Below are positions 1 to 7,249 of a DNA stretch of 11,949 nucleotides, piece by piece. Origin of the DNA: Leptospirillum sp. (GTDB taxonomy: Bacteria > Nitrospirota > Leptospirillia > Leptospirillales > Leptospirillaceae). The notes beneath the pieces were generated by a model. It saw only the letters and a program-made list of their open reading frames with translations, ran no database searches and was not told the DNA's origin. The position numbers and the translations under genes were made by a program. The number at the start of each line of letters is the position of its first letter. Position 1 is the stretch's first letter. The stretch lies in assembly GCA_027343785.1 (NCBI GenBank), contig DAHWKF010000043.1, forward strand, positions 1 to 11,949. The letters are read 5' to 3'.

Positions 1-581
1 CGGCGCCTTTCCCCGGAAAGAGTCTGTCCCAAGGCGGGTGATCCCCCGCATACGGGGCAGAACGGGTAGTCCCAGTCCAAGCTCCCAGTCAGAAGCGTAC
101 GGAGAGTTTCATGGAGACGCTCGAAGGAAACCCGCAGGGTCAGTTTGATCAGATGCATCAACAGGGGACCCGGAACATCCATTTCTCTCGAAATCTGGTC
201 AAGGTAAGCGTCGTCTCGCGAGAGCACCGTCCGGATCAGCCAGGGTTCGCTTCTTCCGGAGACCCTCAGAAAAGCTGCGATCCGTTGAGCCAAAACCTCC
301 TTTTCTCCCCCCCCCTGCCGCATGACGGTCAGGATTTTCCGGAACTGGGTTCCCGAACTGGAAAACTCAAGCCGGGCAAAAGATTCGCGATCCAGAAGGG
401 CTCTCCCCACCTGTCGCCTGTCCCGAACATTCTGATCACGGAGGTCGATCGCCGGGAGAAAATCATCCGGACTTGAAGCATGCCAGATTTCTTCAATTTT
501 TTGCTGGAACTGAAAAATTTCCCTCAGGTGAGGTCGTGCCCGTATATGGGCGGCAAGCTGCTGTTCCCTCGTCAGAGCCAT
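1..581 (-). CDS. fdhE: FdhE-like formate dehydrogenase accessory protein, N-terminal part (runs off the left edge)
   Basis: FdhE proteins help mature or activate respiratory formate dehydrogenase in the cytoplasm and bind iron through CxxC motifs. The visible 193 codons start at ATG 581, one base after the relA stop, behind GGAAGG 9 bases upstream. The N-terminal part is helical and charged and carries RPHLREIFQFQQKIEEIW near residues 16-33, typical of the family. The last residues contain FCPVCGG with Cys175 and Cys178, which matches the first CxxC pair of FdhE. The family is usually near 280-310 residues, so roughly 100 residues with the remaining CxxC motifs lie outside the window. The frame stays open through a run of nine G bases at codons 90-92. 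No formate dehydrogenase subunit is visible, so the partner is inferred. It could instead be an FdhE-domain protein with another client. Confidence 0.68.
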   Translation of the reverse strand, partial: MALTREQQLAAHIRARPHLREIFQFQQKIEEIWHASSPDDFLPAIDLRDQNVRDRRQVGRALLDRESFARLEFSSSGTQFRKILTVMRQGGGEKEVLAQRIAAFLRVSGRSEPWLIRTVLSRDDAYLDQISREMDVPGPLLMHLIKLTLRVSFERLHETLRTLLTGSLDWDYPFCPVCGGSPALGQTLSGERR

Positions 582-582
582 C

Positions 583-2868
583 TTATTCTTCCTTCCCTGA
601 ATCGTTTTTGGAGAGGGTCGATATTTTCTTGAGCCGCTGGACCCGGATCACCCCCTTCACCTGCTGGATTTCATCCATGATCGTCTGGAGATGCGTCATG
701 TCCCTGACCATCAGGGAAAAATTGAGAACCGCCATTTTCCGCCTGTCCTGCCGGACTTCGGCATGGGTGATATTCGTCCCCTTGGCCGAAATCACAGCCG
801 ATACGCCCGCAAGCATTCCCGGCTTGTCTTCCATCAAAATCCGAAGATCCACGTCAAAAAACGCTCCGGAGTCCGAATCCCATGTCGCGGCAATAAACCG
901 TTCCTTCTGGACGGAAAGATGGTCAAGATTGGGACAATCCCGGGAGTGAATCATGATTCCGCGACCACGCGTCACGAAACCGACGATTTCCTCACCGGGA
1001 ACGGGACTGCAGCAGCGCGCCAAACCCAAGAGGAGATCTTTTCCCCCACCCCGGACGACAATGGGATAATCGGCTGAAGAAACTTCGTGGTCCTGTGCAA
1101 CACCCGAAGGCGCGTCAAAAGGAAGCGGGAAAAGTTTTCTGAGAATAGCCTGAGGGGTCACCTTCCCGAAGCCGATCCGAGAAAACACATTTTCGACCGT
1201 CGGCGTCGGCAGATCCGAAAAAGACAGGATGGTCTCCAGATACGGAGGTTTCAGAAACTCGTTCAGGGATTTATGGACCTTTCTGAATTCGGACTCCAGA
1301 GCTTTTTTCCCGATTTCGGCACTTTGCCTGTCTTCTTCCTCTTTGAGCCAATGCCGTATTCTGGCGCGAGCCCGGGGAGTCGCAACATACCGGAGCCAGT
1401 CCTTGCTGGGAGTCTGGGTGGGGGAAGTCAAGATTTCAACGATATCGCCCGATGCCAGAACCGTCTTGATCGGAGCCCATCGACCGTTGATCCGGGAACC
1501 GACGATATGATTCCCCAAATCCGTGTGGACGCTGTAGGCGAAGTCGATCGCCGTGGCACCATGGATGAGTTCTTTCACCTGTCCCTTGGGTGTAAAGATA
1601 TAAACCTCATCAGGAAAAAGGTTGACCTTCACGGAATCCATGAATTCCCGGTTGTCCGGAAGTTCTTTTTGCCATTCGACCAACTGCCTGAGCCAGGCGA
1701 CAACCTTTCGCTCGCCTTCGGCAGGCGCGCTGTCGGCTTTTTCCTTGTAATTCCAGTGGGCAGCAATGCCTTCTTCCGCTACGCGGTGCATCTCTTCGGT
1801 CCGGATCTGGAACTCCACCGGAACGCCTTCCGGGCCGATCACCGTTGTATGCAGGGACTGATACATGTTCGATTTGGGAACCGCGATAAAATCCTTGATG
1901 CGTCCGGTGATCGGTTTCCAGATACTGTGCAGGAGTCCCAGGATGCCATAACAGTTCAACTTGGTATCCGTAATGATCCGAATACCCATCAGGTCGTAGA
2001 TTTCATCAAAAGGGATTTCCTGGAGCGTCATCTTCCGGTAGATGCTGTAGATATGCTTGTATCGGCCCAGGACACGGCCCGGAATGCCGTTTGATTTCAG
2101 TGCGTCTTCGGCCGTCTGTACGATCAGGTTGATATAGTTCTTTCTTTCCTTCCGCCTGGTCGCAACGCGGGTCCGCAAATCCTGGAACGTCTTCGGCTCG
2201 AGGATCGAAAACGAGAGATCTTCCAGTTCCGACTTCATCCATCCGATCCCCAGCCTGTTTGCAAGAGGGGCGTATATTTCCAGCGTCTCCTGGGCGATGG
2301 CCCGTTGTCTGGAGCCTTCAAGGGAGGCCAGTGTCCGCATATTATGCAAGCGGTCTGCCAACTTGACCAGGATGACCCGAATATCTTCCGACATCGACAG
2401 CAGCATCTTGCGGAAGTTTTCCGCCTGTTTTTCCGCCTTGGACGCCTGATACTGGAATTTGCCGATCTTGGTCACGCCGTCAATCAGGGTCAGGACTTTT
2501 TTGCCAAACTTCTGTTCGATCAAATCCGGTGGAAGAGAGGTGTCTTCTAGGGTGTCATGCAGCAGGGCAGTAATCAGGCATGTGGCATCCACTTTCATGC
2601 TGGCCAGAATCAGGGCTACCCTGAGAGGATGGTCGACATAGGCCTCCCCCGAACGGCGGTATTGTCCTTTGTGGGCTTCCGCGGCCAGCCGATAGGCTTC
2701 ACGCAGTCTGTCCGTGACATCCGGACTGCTGTTGTACAGCAAAACTTCCGACACAAGCGTTTCGATGGTCGGATCGTTCGCCGGCGCATGAACTCTGATG
2801 TCAGACGTTTCCTGTATGTTCGACCTATCCTGTGGATCGGTGGCGACGGATGGAAAAATGCCGCTCAA
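583..2868 (-). CDS. relA/spoT: Bifunctional (p)ppGpp synthetase/hydrolase of the RelA/SpoT (Rel) family
   Basis: Makes and degrades the alarmone (p)ppGpp in the stringent response; cytoplasmic and ribosome-associated. The 761 residues are full length for a long RSH enzyme. The HD hydrolase domain is intact: His80, HDTLEDT at 104-110 and the Asp172/Asn176 region (KLADRLHNMRTL). The synthetase domain has GRYKHIYSIYRKM near 268-280, YDLMGIRII near 291-299 and VEFQIRTEEMH near 351-361. The RIKD motif at 323-326 is the RxKD form found in bifunctional enzymes rather than the acidic form of monofunctional RelA. A TGS domain (about 416-478), a zinc-finger region (Cys619, Cys620, His641, Cys645) and a C-terminal ACT domain (about 670-746) follow. 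The start is TTG 2868, chosen because AGGGAG sits 6 bases upstream and no ATG occurs before residue 91, inside the HD domain. It overlaps recJ by 44 bases, so the two are probably translationally coupled. The N-terminus is some 30 residues longer than in many homologues. Confidence 0.96.
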   Translation of the reverse strand: MSGIFPSVATDPQDRSNIQETSDIRVHAPANDPTIETLVSEVLLYNSSPDVTDRLREAYRLAAEAHKGQYRRSGEAYVDHPLRVALILASMKVDATCLITALLHDTLEDTSLPPDLIEQKFGKKVLTLIDGVTKIGKFQYQASKAEKQAENFRKMLLSMSEDIRVILVKLADRLHNMRTLASLEGSRQRAIAQETLEIYAPLANRLGIGWMKSELEDLSFSILEPKTFQDLRTRVATRRKERKNYINLIVQTAEDALKSNGIPGRVLGRYKHIYSIYRKMTLQEIPFDEIYDLMGIRIITDTKLNCYGILGLLHSIWKPITGRIKDFIAVPKSNMYQSLHTTVIGPEGVPVEFQIRTEEMHRVAEEGIAAHWNYKEKADSAPAEGERKVVAWLRQLVEWQKELPDNREFMDSVKVNLFPDEVYIFTPKGQVKELIHGATAIDFAYSVHTDLGNHIVGSRINGRWAPIKTVLASGDIVEILTSPTQTPSKDWLRYVATPRARARIRHWLKEEEDRQSAEIGKKALESEFRKVHKSLNEFLKPPYLETILSFSDLPTPTVENVFSRIGFGKVTPQAILRKLFPLPFDAPSGVAQDHEVSSADYPIVVRGGGKDLLLGLARCCSPVPGEEIVGFVTRGRGIMIHSRDCPNLDHLSVQKERFIAATWDSDSGAFFDVDLRILMEDKPGMLAGVSAVISAKGTNITHAEVRQDRRKMAVLNFSLMVRDMTHLQTIMDEIQQVKGVIRVQRLKKISTLSKNDSGKEE

Positions 2869-4474
2869 CGTGATCTCCCTTGCCGACCAGTTCCGGAGTC
2901 ATGACCAGATCGAGCCTGTCCCCCGGTTTGGGCAGATTTGTTGTCTGTCTGAAGGCCGCTTTTTCCGTTCCGTGGCTCCAGCGGAAATGGCACAAGACCA
3001 GACGTCCGTTTGTCGTTTCCATGCGTTCTACCAATACGTTCCGGATCCCGAACAGCGGAGCGGGAAATCCCTCTCCAAAAGGAACCAGCCGGCCGAGGCC
3101 CTCCCAGAACGATGGAGAACGGTAATACGCCGGAAGAAAAGCGTCTATCTCAAGGGAGTCCGGCGTTCCCCCTTCCTGACAAGATCCGGCTTCCTGCAGG
3201 ATCTTTCCGAGAACCGCCCGGACCTTTCCCAAAAGCTCGACGGGAAATCCCAGGCCACCGGCTTTCGGATGTCCTCCGCCTGAAATGGGCAGGCCTTCGA
3301 GTTCCTTCAGGATATCCGAAAGCGTGATCCCTCCCCTCAGACGGAGGGAACCCCTCACACCCCCTCCCGGGCTGAGAGTCGCCACAAAAACCGAACGATC
3401 GAACTCTTCGCTGAGACGGTGCGCAATCCGTCCCATGACGCCGGGAGCCCAGTCTGGGGCAAACAGAAAAGGTGTTCCGTCCCATTGGCGTCGGGCCTCT
3501 TCATATATCGTCCACTCGGCTTCCCGTCGCCTCTTGTTCATTTCCATCACCTGTAAGGAATACTTCTCGGCTTCGGAGGAGGTCCGGGCCATCAGCAGGT
3601 GAAAGGCCGGCAATGGGTCAGACATCCTCCCCGGAGCGTTCAGGGACGGAATGACCCAGAAAGAATAATCGTTGACCATGATCTTCCGGTGAACACGTTT
3701 TTTGAGAAGCGCCTTGACTCCGGGAAAAGCGTCAAGGATATCCCGATCAAGCAGGGCCTGTATGAAATATCGATTTTCGTGGAGGATGGGTGCCCGATCC
3801 GAAAGGACGGCCAGTCCCGCAAGAAACGCCATTTCACGCTCCTCCGGATCTTCCACATACCCCCGCAAAAGAACGTACAGACAACCCACCGCCGTGAGAT
3901 TGGAGCGCCCCTGGGGGTGGACAATCGCCATGTCATCCGGCCAGGGCTCTTGAAGAAGATGGTGATCGACGACGATAGAAGAAAGCCCTCTCCTTCCGGC
4001 TTCCTGAAGCAGTGGAAGATTCGAGACTCCCAGATCGGCAACGATCAGGACTCTGAAACCTTCCCCGGGAAGGGACAGGATACGGTCCGGATTCAGGCCG
4101 TGTCCTTCTTCACGCCTCACAAGAAGAACCCTGTGAGGATGTTGTCGCCGCGACAAGAACCGCGAACACATCACAGCGGAAGTGATCCCGTCCACGTCCA
4201 GATCCGCATATATCGCGATTGGAGAACTGTCCGCCAGGGCGTTTCCCAAAATATCCTGGGCTACCAGGATGTCTCCCACCGCATCCTCGCCGGGAGGAAG
4301 GGGATGAAAAAAGGATTCAGACAAGGACTCCCAGTTGAACCCTCTCCCCAGAAGGAAGCGGGCCCAGATCGGATCTATCCCGATCTCCCGCGCCATATCG
4401 GAGACTTCTCCCTCCATGACTTCCGGAAGCAGCCAGCCCGAGGTTCTTTTTCGTTCTCCGTAATCGGTATCCAT
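2825..4474 (-). CDS. recJ: Single-stranded-DNA-specific 5'-3' exonuclease RecJ (DHH family)
   Basis: RecJ digests single-stranded DNA 5' to 3' in recombination and mismatch/base-excision repair, using metal ions held by DHH-family aspartates. The 549 residues cover the whole family. Motif I reads YADLDVDG (Asp91, Asp93, Asp95), motif II VADLGVSN (Asp147), motif III VVDHH (170-172) and motif IV AVLSDRAPI (Asp226). NAPGRM at 279-284, the DHHA1 signature SGGGHPKAGG at 398-407 and an OB-like C-terminal domain with LVPFGEGFPAP (463-473) complete the architecture. Several motifs are looser than the textbook RecJ forms (DLDVDG for DYDxDG, ADLG for VDCG), but all metal-ligand aspartates remain. The start is ATG 4474. 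An AGGA 8 bases upstream overlaps the stop codon of the small ORF before it. The 3' end overlaps relA by 44 bases. Confidence 0.93.
   Translation of the reverse strand: MDTDYGERKRTSGWLLPEVMEGEVSDMAREIGIDPIWARFLLGRGFNWESLSESFFHPLPPGEDAVGDILVAQDILGNALADSSPIAIYADLDVDGITSAVMCSRFLSRRQHPHRVLLVRREEGHGLNPDRILSLPGEGFRVLIVADLGVSNLPLLQEAGRRGLSSIVVDHHLLQEPWPDDMAIVHPQGRSNLTAVGCLYVLLRGYVEDPEEREMAFLAGLAVLSDRAPILHENRYFIQALLDRDILDAFPGVKALLKKRVHRKIMVNDYSFWVIPSLNAPGRMSDPLPAFHLLMARTSSEAEKYSLQVMEMNKRRREAEWTIYEEARRQWDGTPFLFAPDWAPGVMGRIAHRLSEEFDRSVFVATLSPGGGVRGSLRLRGGITLSDILKELEGLPISGGGHPKAGGLGFPVELLGKVRAVLGKILQEAGSCQEGGTPDSLEIDAFLPAYYRSPSFWEGLGRLVPFGEGFPAPLFGIRNVLVERMETTNGRLVLCHFRWSHGTEKAAFRQTTNLPKPGDRLDLVMTPELVGKGDHVERHFSIRRHRSTG
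2875..2880 (-). promoter_or_regulatory. Shine-Dalgarno site that supports the TTG start of relA/spoT
   Basis: AGGGAG on the minus strand, six bases before TTG 2868 and inside the end of recJ. No ATG start is available before the HD domain, so this site decides the start. Confidence 0.65.
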
Positions 4475-4484
4475 GATTCATGTC

Positions 4485-4598
4485 CTAGATAATCAGTTTT
4501 TTCTTCAGATAAATAAAAAAGATAATCAGGACCACCGGAAGGACGAAAAGCCCCAGACTTCCCAGGACTTCTTCCGGATCGATATAGTTGTTTCCCAC
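4485..4598 (-). CDS. Unrecognised 37-residue single-span membrane protein between secF and recJ
   Basis: A GTG-started frame of 37 codons, followed by TAG, fills the space between secF and recJ. A strong AAGGGAG lies 6 bases before the GTG. The N-terminus is hydrophilic and acidic (GNNYIDPEEV). Residues about 11-31 form one hydrophobic helix containing LGLFVLPVVLIIFFIYL, and the end is KKKLII. By the positive-inside rule this predicts the N-terminus outside the cytoplasm and the Lys cluster inside. Spacing is operon-like: 14 bases after the secF stop and 10 before the recJ start, with the recJ ribosome binding site touching its TAG. I do not recognise the family. By position it could be an accessory of the SecDF complex, as other Sec and respiratory complexes carry tiny single-span subunits, or a stand-in for the LapA-type or Yrv membrane proteins found between secDF and recJ elsewhere. 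Function is unknown. Confidence 0.6.
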   Translation of the reverse strand: MGNNYIDPEEVLGSLGLFVLPVVLIIFFIYLKKKLII

Positions 4599-4604
4599 TG
4601 GTTA

Positions 4605-4611
4605 CTCCCTT
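4605..4611 (-). promoter_or_regulatory. Shine-Dalgarno site of the 37-residue ORF
   Basis: AAGGGAG on the minus strand, 6 bases before the GTG at 4598 and just after the secF stop codon. It is one of the best ribosome binding sites in the window. It is the main reason for regarding the small ORF as translated; recJ has its own AGGA much closer to its start. Confidence 0.6.
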
Positions 4612-4612
4612 G

Positions 4613-5575
4613 TCAGTTCCTTGCGTTGGTATTCCGGACCCCTTGTCCCGGTAAAGCTTTCCCCCCGCTCAATACGGCCTTTTTTCCCCGCGGAATCACC
4701 AGGAGCATCGGACTTGCGACGAAAATCGAGGCGTATGTTCCAATGATAACACCCAGCAACAGGGCAAGCGAGAAATCATGGATGACCGGACCTCCCAGGA
4801 AAAAGAGCGCAACCAGAACCAGTAGTACTGTAGATGATACCACAACTGTACGACTCAGAACCTGATTGATTCCCAGATTGATGACTTCCTCCATGGACTG
4901 CCGGGTCGCCCGCCGCAGTTGTTCCCGAATACGGTCAAACACGACTACGGTATCCGTCAGGGAATAACCGGCCAGGGTCAATAGGGACGTCACAACCAGA
5001 AGATTGATTTCGATTCCGAGAAGATACAAAAGGCCCAGAACGGCCATGACATTGTGGAACGTCGAAATGGCGGCTGCCAGACCGAATCTGAATTCAAAAC
5101 GGAATGCGATATACACAATAATGCCGATAATCGAGTATACGATGGCCAAAAACGCCTTGCCGGCGAGTTCATTGCCGATTGTCGGGCCGATCTCCGTTGC
5201 GGAAAGAATCGTCATCTGGTTGTCCGGAAAACCGGAGCGCAGATCCTTGAGCAGGGCCGCGGAGACTGGAGATCCATTCTTTTGCCCGACTTTTGTCCTG
5301 ATCAGAATGTCACTGGAGGACTGGATATTCTGTATCTGAACCCCGTGAAATCCGTTTTTTTCAAGAAGAGAACGGATTTCCTGAAGAGAGACGGTCTTCT
5401 GGAAGTGGACCTGGACAGCCGTGCCGCCGACAAAATCGATCCCCAGATTCGCCTTTCCACGGGCAATCTGAAGCAGGGCGAACAGACCGAGGGCGAGCAG
5501 GATCGAAGATATCGTCAGAGTGATCTTTCTTTTTCCCATAAAGTCTATCGAGGGATTCTTGATGAGTTCGATCAT
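4613..5575 (-). CDS. secF: Protein translocase subunit SecF
   Basis: SecF pairs with SecD (and YajC) in the inner membrane and uses the proton gradient to pull secreted proteins across after SecYEG/SecA translocation. The 320 residues are normal for a separate SecF. An N-terminal membrane span (about 18-36) is followed by NLGIDFVGGTAVQV (43-56), the periplasmic domain, IGPTIGNELAGKA (129-141) and five more spans. The conserved transmembrane signature LTLAGYSLTDTVVVFDRIRE lies at 199-218 and NQVLSRTVVVSSTVLLV at 237-253; the last span holds SIFVASP (283-289). The start is ATG 5575 with GGAGA upstream, 49 bases after secD. The C-terminal tail beyond residue 295 is short, basic and poorly conserved. 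Codons for 242-252, inside the conserved motif, are unusually A/T-rich. Confidence 0.97.
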   Translation of the reverse strand: MIELIKNPSIDFMGKRKITLTISSILLALGLFALLQIARGKANLGIDFVGGTAVQVHFQKTVSLQEIRSLLEKNGFHGVQIQNIQSSSDILIRTKVGQKNGSPVSAALLKDLRSGFPDNQMTILSATEIGPTIGNELAGKAFLAIVYSIIGIIVYIAFRFEFRFGLAAAISTFHNVMAVLGLLYLLGIEINLLVVTSLLTLAGYSLTDTVVVFDRIREQLRRATRQSMEEVINLGINQVLSRTVVVSSTVLLVLVALFFLGGPVIHDFSLALLLGVIIGTYASIFVASPMLLVIPRGKKAVLSGGKALPGQGVRNTNARN

Positions 5576-5628
5576 CGCTTTCTCCGGGACAACATATCAG
5601 TATGTGGTGGACGCTTGTCGGGATTCAT
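5572..5628 (-). CDS. Possible 18-codon coupling mini-ORF between secD and secF
   Basis: The minus-strand frame begins with an ATG that overlaps the secD stop as ATGA and ends with a TGA that overlaps the secF start as ATGA. It would encode an 18-residue, basic, non-hydrophobic peptide (starts MNPDKRPPHTD, ends SRRKR). A GAAAGG-like sequence about 8 bases before its ATG could load ribosomes. The peptide itself looks functionless. If real, it would let ribosomes pass from secD to secF and balance the two subunits. secF also has its own GGAGA, so chance is a serious alternative. Confidence 0.25.
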   Translation of the reverse strand: MNPDKRPPHTDMLSRRKR

Positions 5629-7199
5629 ATGGACAGCCTTTCAAGCTTTTTTCGGGCGGTAATGGCATCAAAGACAACACGTGTCCCCACAAGCGCCGTG
5701 AACAGGTTGATCGCGATTCCCACGGACAGGGTCACGGCAAATCCCTTGATCGGACCGGTTCCGAAAATAAATAAGATCAGCGCCGTAATCAGGGTAGTCA
5801 CATGGGAATCCACAATCGTCAGGAAGGCTTTGTCATACCCCGAATCAATTGCCGAGCGCACAGGCTTGCCCAGTCGGATTTCTTCGCGAATACGCTCGAA
5901 TATCAAAACATTGGAGTCCACTCCCATACCGATCGTCAGGATGATACCTGCGATACCCGGAAGGGTCAGCGTCGCGTGCAAGGCGGCCATCGCCCCTACC
6001 AGCAGAATCAGGTTCAAAAGAAGGGCTCCGTCCGCGATAACCCCTGAAAATCGGTAATATACAGCCATGAAGAGCAGGACCAGAATGCCGGCAAATATGG
6101 TCGCTCGGACACCGGCCCTGATGGAGTCCTTCCCCAGGGAAGGGCCCACTGTCACATTCTGCAAAATATGGACAGGTGCCGGCAGGGCACCGGATCGAAG
6201 AACAATCGACAGGTCCTTGGCCTCCTTCAGGGTGAAGCTTCCCGTAATCTGGGCCTGACCTCCGGCGATTTCCTCCTGGATAACCGGGGCAGAATACACC
6301 ACATTGTCCAGAACTATGGCGAGCCGTTCCTTGACGTGGTCCCGCGTGATTGTGTCAAAAAGCTTGGCGCCCGCTGAATTGAAGGTCAGGGAAACATAGG
6401 GCTCGTTGAATTGTCCGAAGGCCACCCGGGCGTCCGATATCAGGTCACCGGACATCAAAGCGCCTTTTTTGAGCAGATAGGGCAACTCTACGCGCTGTCC
6501 TTTTTCACCTGTCCTGTGAGAGTAAAAAACTTCATCCCCCTTTGGAACCGGTGACTTTTTCTCCAGGATTTTATCGGCATCCGGATTCTTGTCGTCGACG
6601 AGCAGGAATTGGAGACGGGCGGTTCGGCCAATCAGGGACATGGCGCGTTCAGGATCGTTGATACCTGGCAGTTCGACCTGGATCCGGTCTTTGCCCTGCC
6701 GTTCGATCAGAGGTTCCGCCACGCCAAACTGGTCGATCCTGTTTCTGATCACTTCCATGGCCTGTGTCATCGCATGGGCCCGAATCCTCTTTTCTTCGGC
6801 CGGGGGAATGGAGAAGGTCACCGTACTGGCGTCCTGGGACTGGATCTGAAGATAGGGATAATGACGACGGACCCGTTTTACAAGAGTATCCCGGTCTTTT
6901 CCGCTGCCGACCGGAAACATGATCGTCGTCCCCTGTATACGGGGTTCCATCGAAGGGGTCTTCATGGCGGTTGATATCTCCTGAAGAGTCCCCTCGACCG
7001 CTTTCTCCCGGTCAACCTGAAGCGTGACAGACATGCCCCCTTTCAGATCCAGACCGAGGGAAATCTTTCCGGATGGCAAGAGTTTCCTCACATTGCCAGG
7101 CAGATCCTTCCAGACCGGCAATGACGGAAGAAGAAGGAGAAGAGAAATAAAAGTTGCCCCGCCCAGAAGGGCCAGACGAAAACCGATTTTTCTTTTCAT
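5625..7199 (-). CDS. secD: Protein translocase subunit SecD
   Basis: SecD forms the proton-driven SecDF complex with the next gene and drives late steps of Sec export from the periplasmic side of the inner membrane. The 524 residues give an N-terminal span (about 8-28), SLGLDLKGGMSVTLQV (47-62), the P1 domain with IRNRIDQFGVAEPLIERQG (151-169), and a P1 head loop. Five C-terminal spans start near 365. The intramembrane motif TIGMGVDSNVLIFERIREE (422-440) contains Asp428, which corresponds to the essential proton-path Asp of the family. The protein ends in LSI, as many SecD proteins do. An in-frame TAA just upstream makes ATG 7199 the only possible ATG start. The nearest AAAGGG is about 15 bases upstream, too far for an ideal site, so initiation may rely on coupling. 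It follows yajC by 50 bases. Confidence 0.97.
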   Translation of the reverse strand: MKRKIGFRLALLGGATFISLLLLLPSLPVWKDLPGNVRKLLPSGKISLGLDLKGGMSVTLQVDREKAVEGTLQEISTAMKTPSMEPRIQGTTIMFPVGSGKDRDTLVKRVRRHYPYLQIQSQDASTVTFSIPPAEEKRIRAHAMTQAMEVIRNRIDQFGVAEPLIERQGKDRIQVELPGINDPERAMSLIGRTARLQFLLVDDKNPDADKILEKKSPVPKGDEVFYSHRTGEKGQRVELPYLLKKGALMSGDLISDARVAFGQFNEPYVSLTFNSAGAKLFDTITRDHVKERLAIVLDNVVYSAPVIQEEIAGGQAQITGSFTLKEAKDLSIVLRSGALPAPVHILQNVTVGPSLGKDSIRAGVRATIFAGILVLLFMAVYYRFSGVIADGALLLNLILLVGAMAALHATLTLPGIAGIILTIGMGVDSNVLIFERIREEIRLGKPVRSAIDSGYDKAFLTIVDSHVTTLITALILFIFGTGPIKGFAVTLSVGIAINLFTALVGTRVVFDAITARKKLERLSI

Positions 7200-7249
7200 G
7201 GTTTAGAACTCAATCCCTTTCCATACAATCTGTTCGTAGTCCTCGGCAA

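Noticed and set aside
1087..2094. Open plus-strand frame of 335 codons
   Set aside because: It lies wholly antisense to relA/spoT, whose domains are all recognisable; the plus-strand product has no coherent motif or binding site.
3599..4492. Open plus-strand frame of 297 codons
   Set aside because: Antisense shadow of recJ with biased, Arg/Pro/Ser-rich composition and no recognisable domain.
4485..4598. Assigning the small ORF to the LapA (DUF1049) family
   Set aside because: The position is suggestive, but the protein has one span and lacks the second helix and charged C-terminal segment of LapA, so no family name is given.
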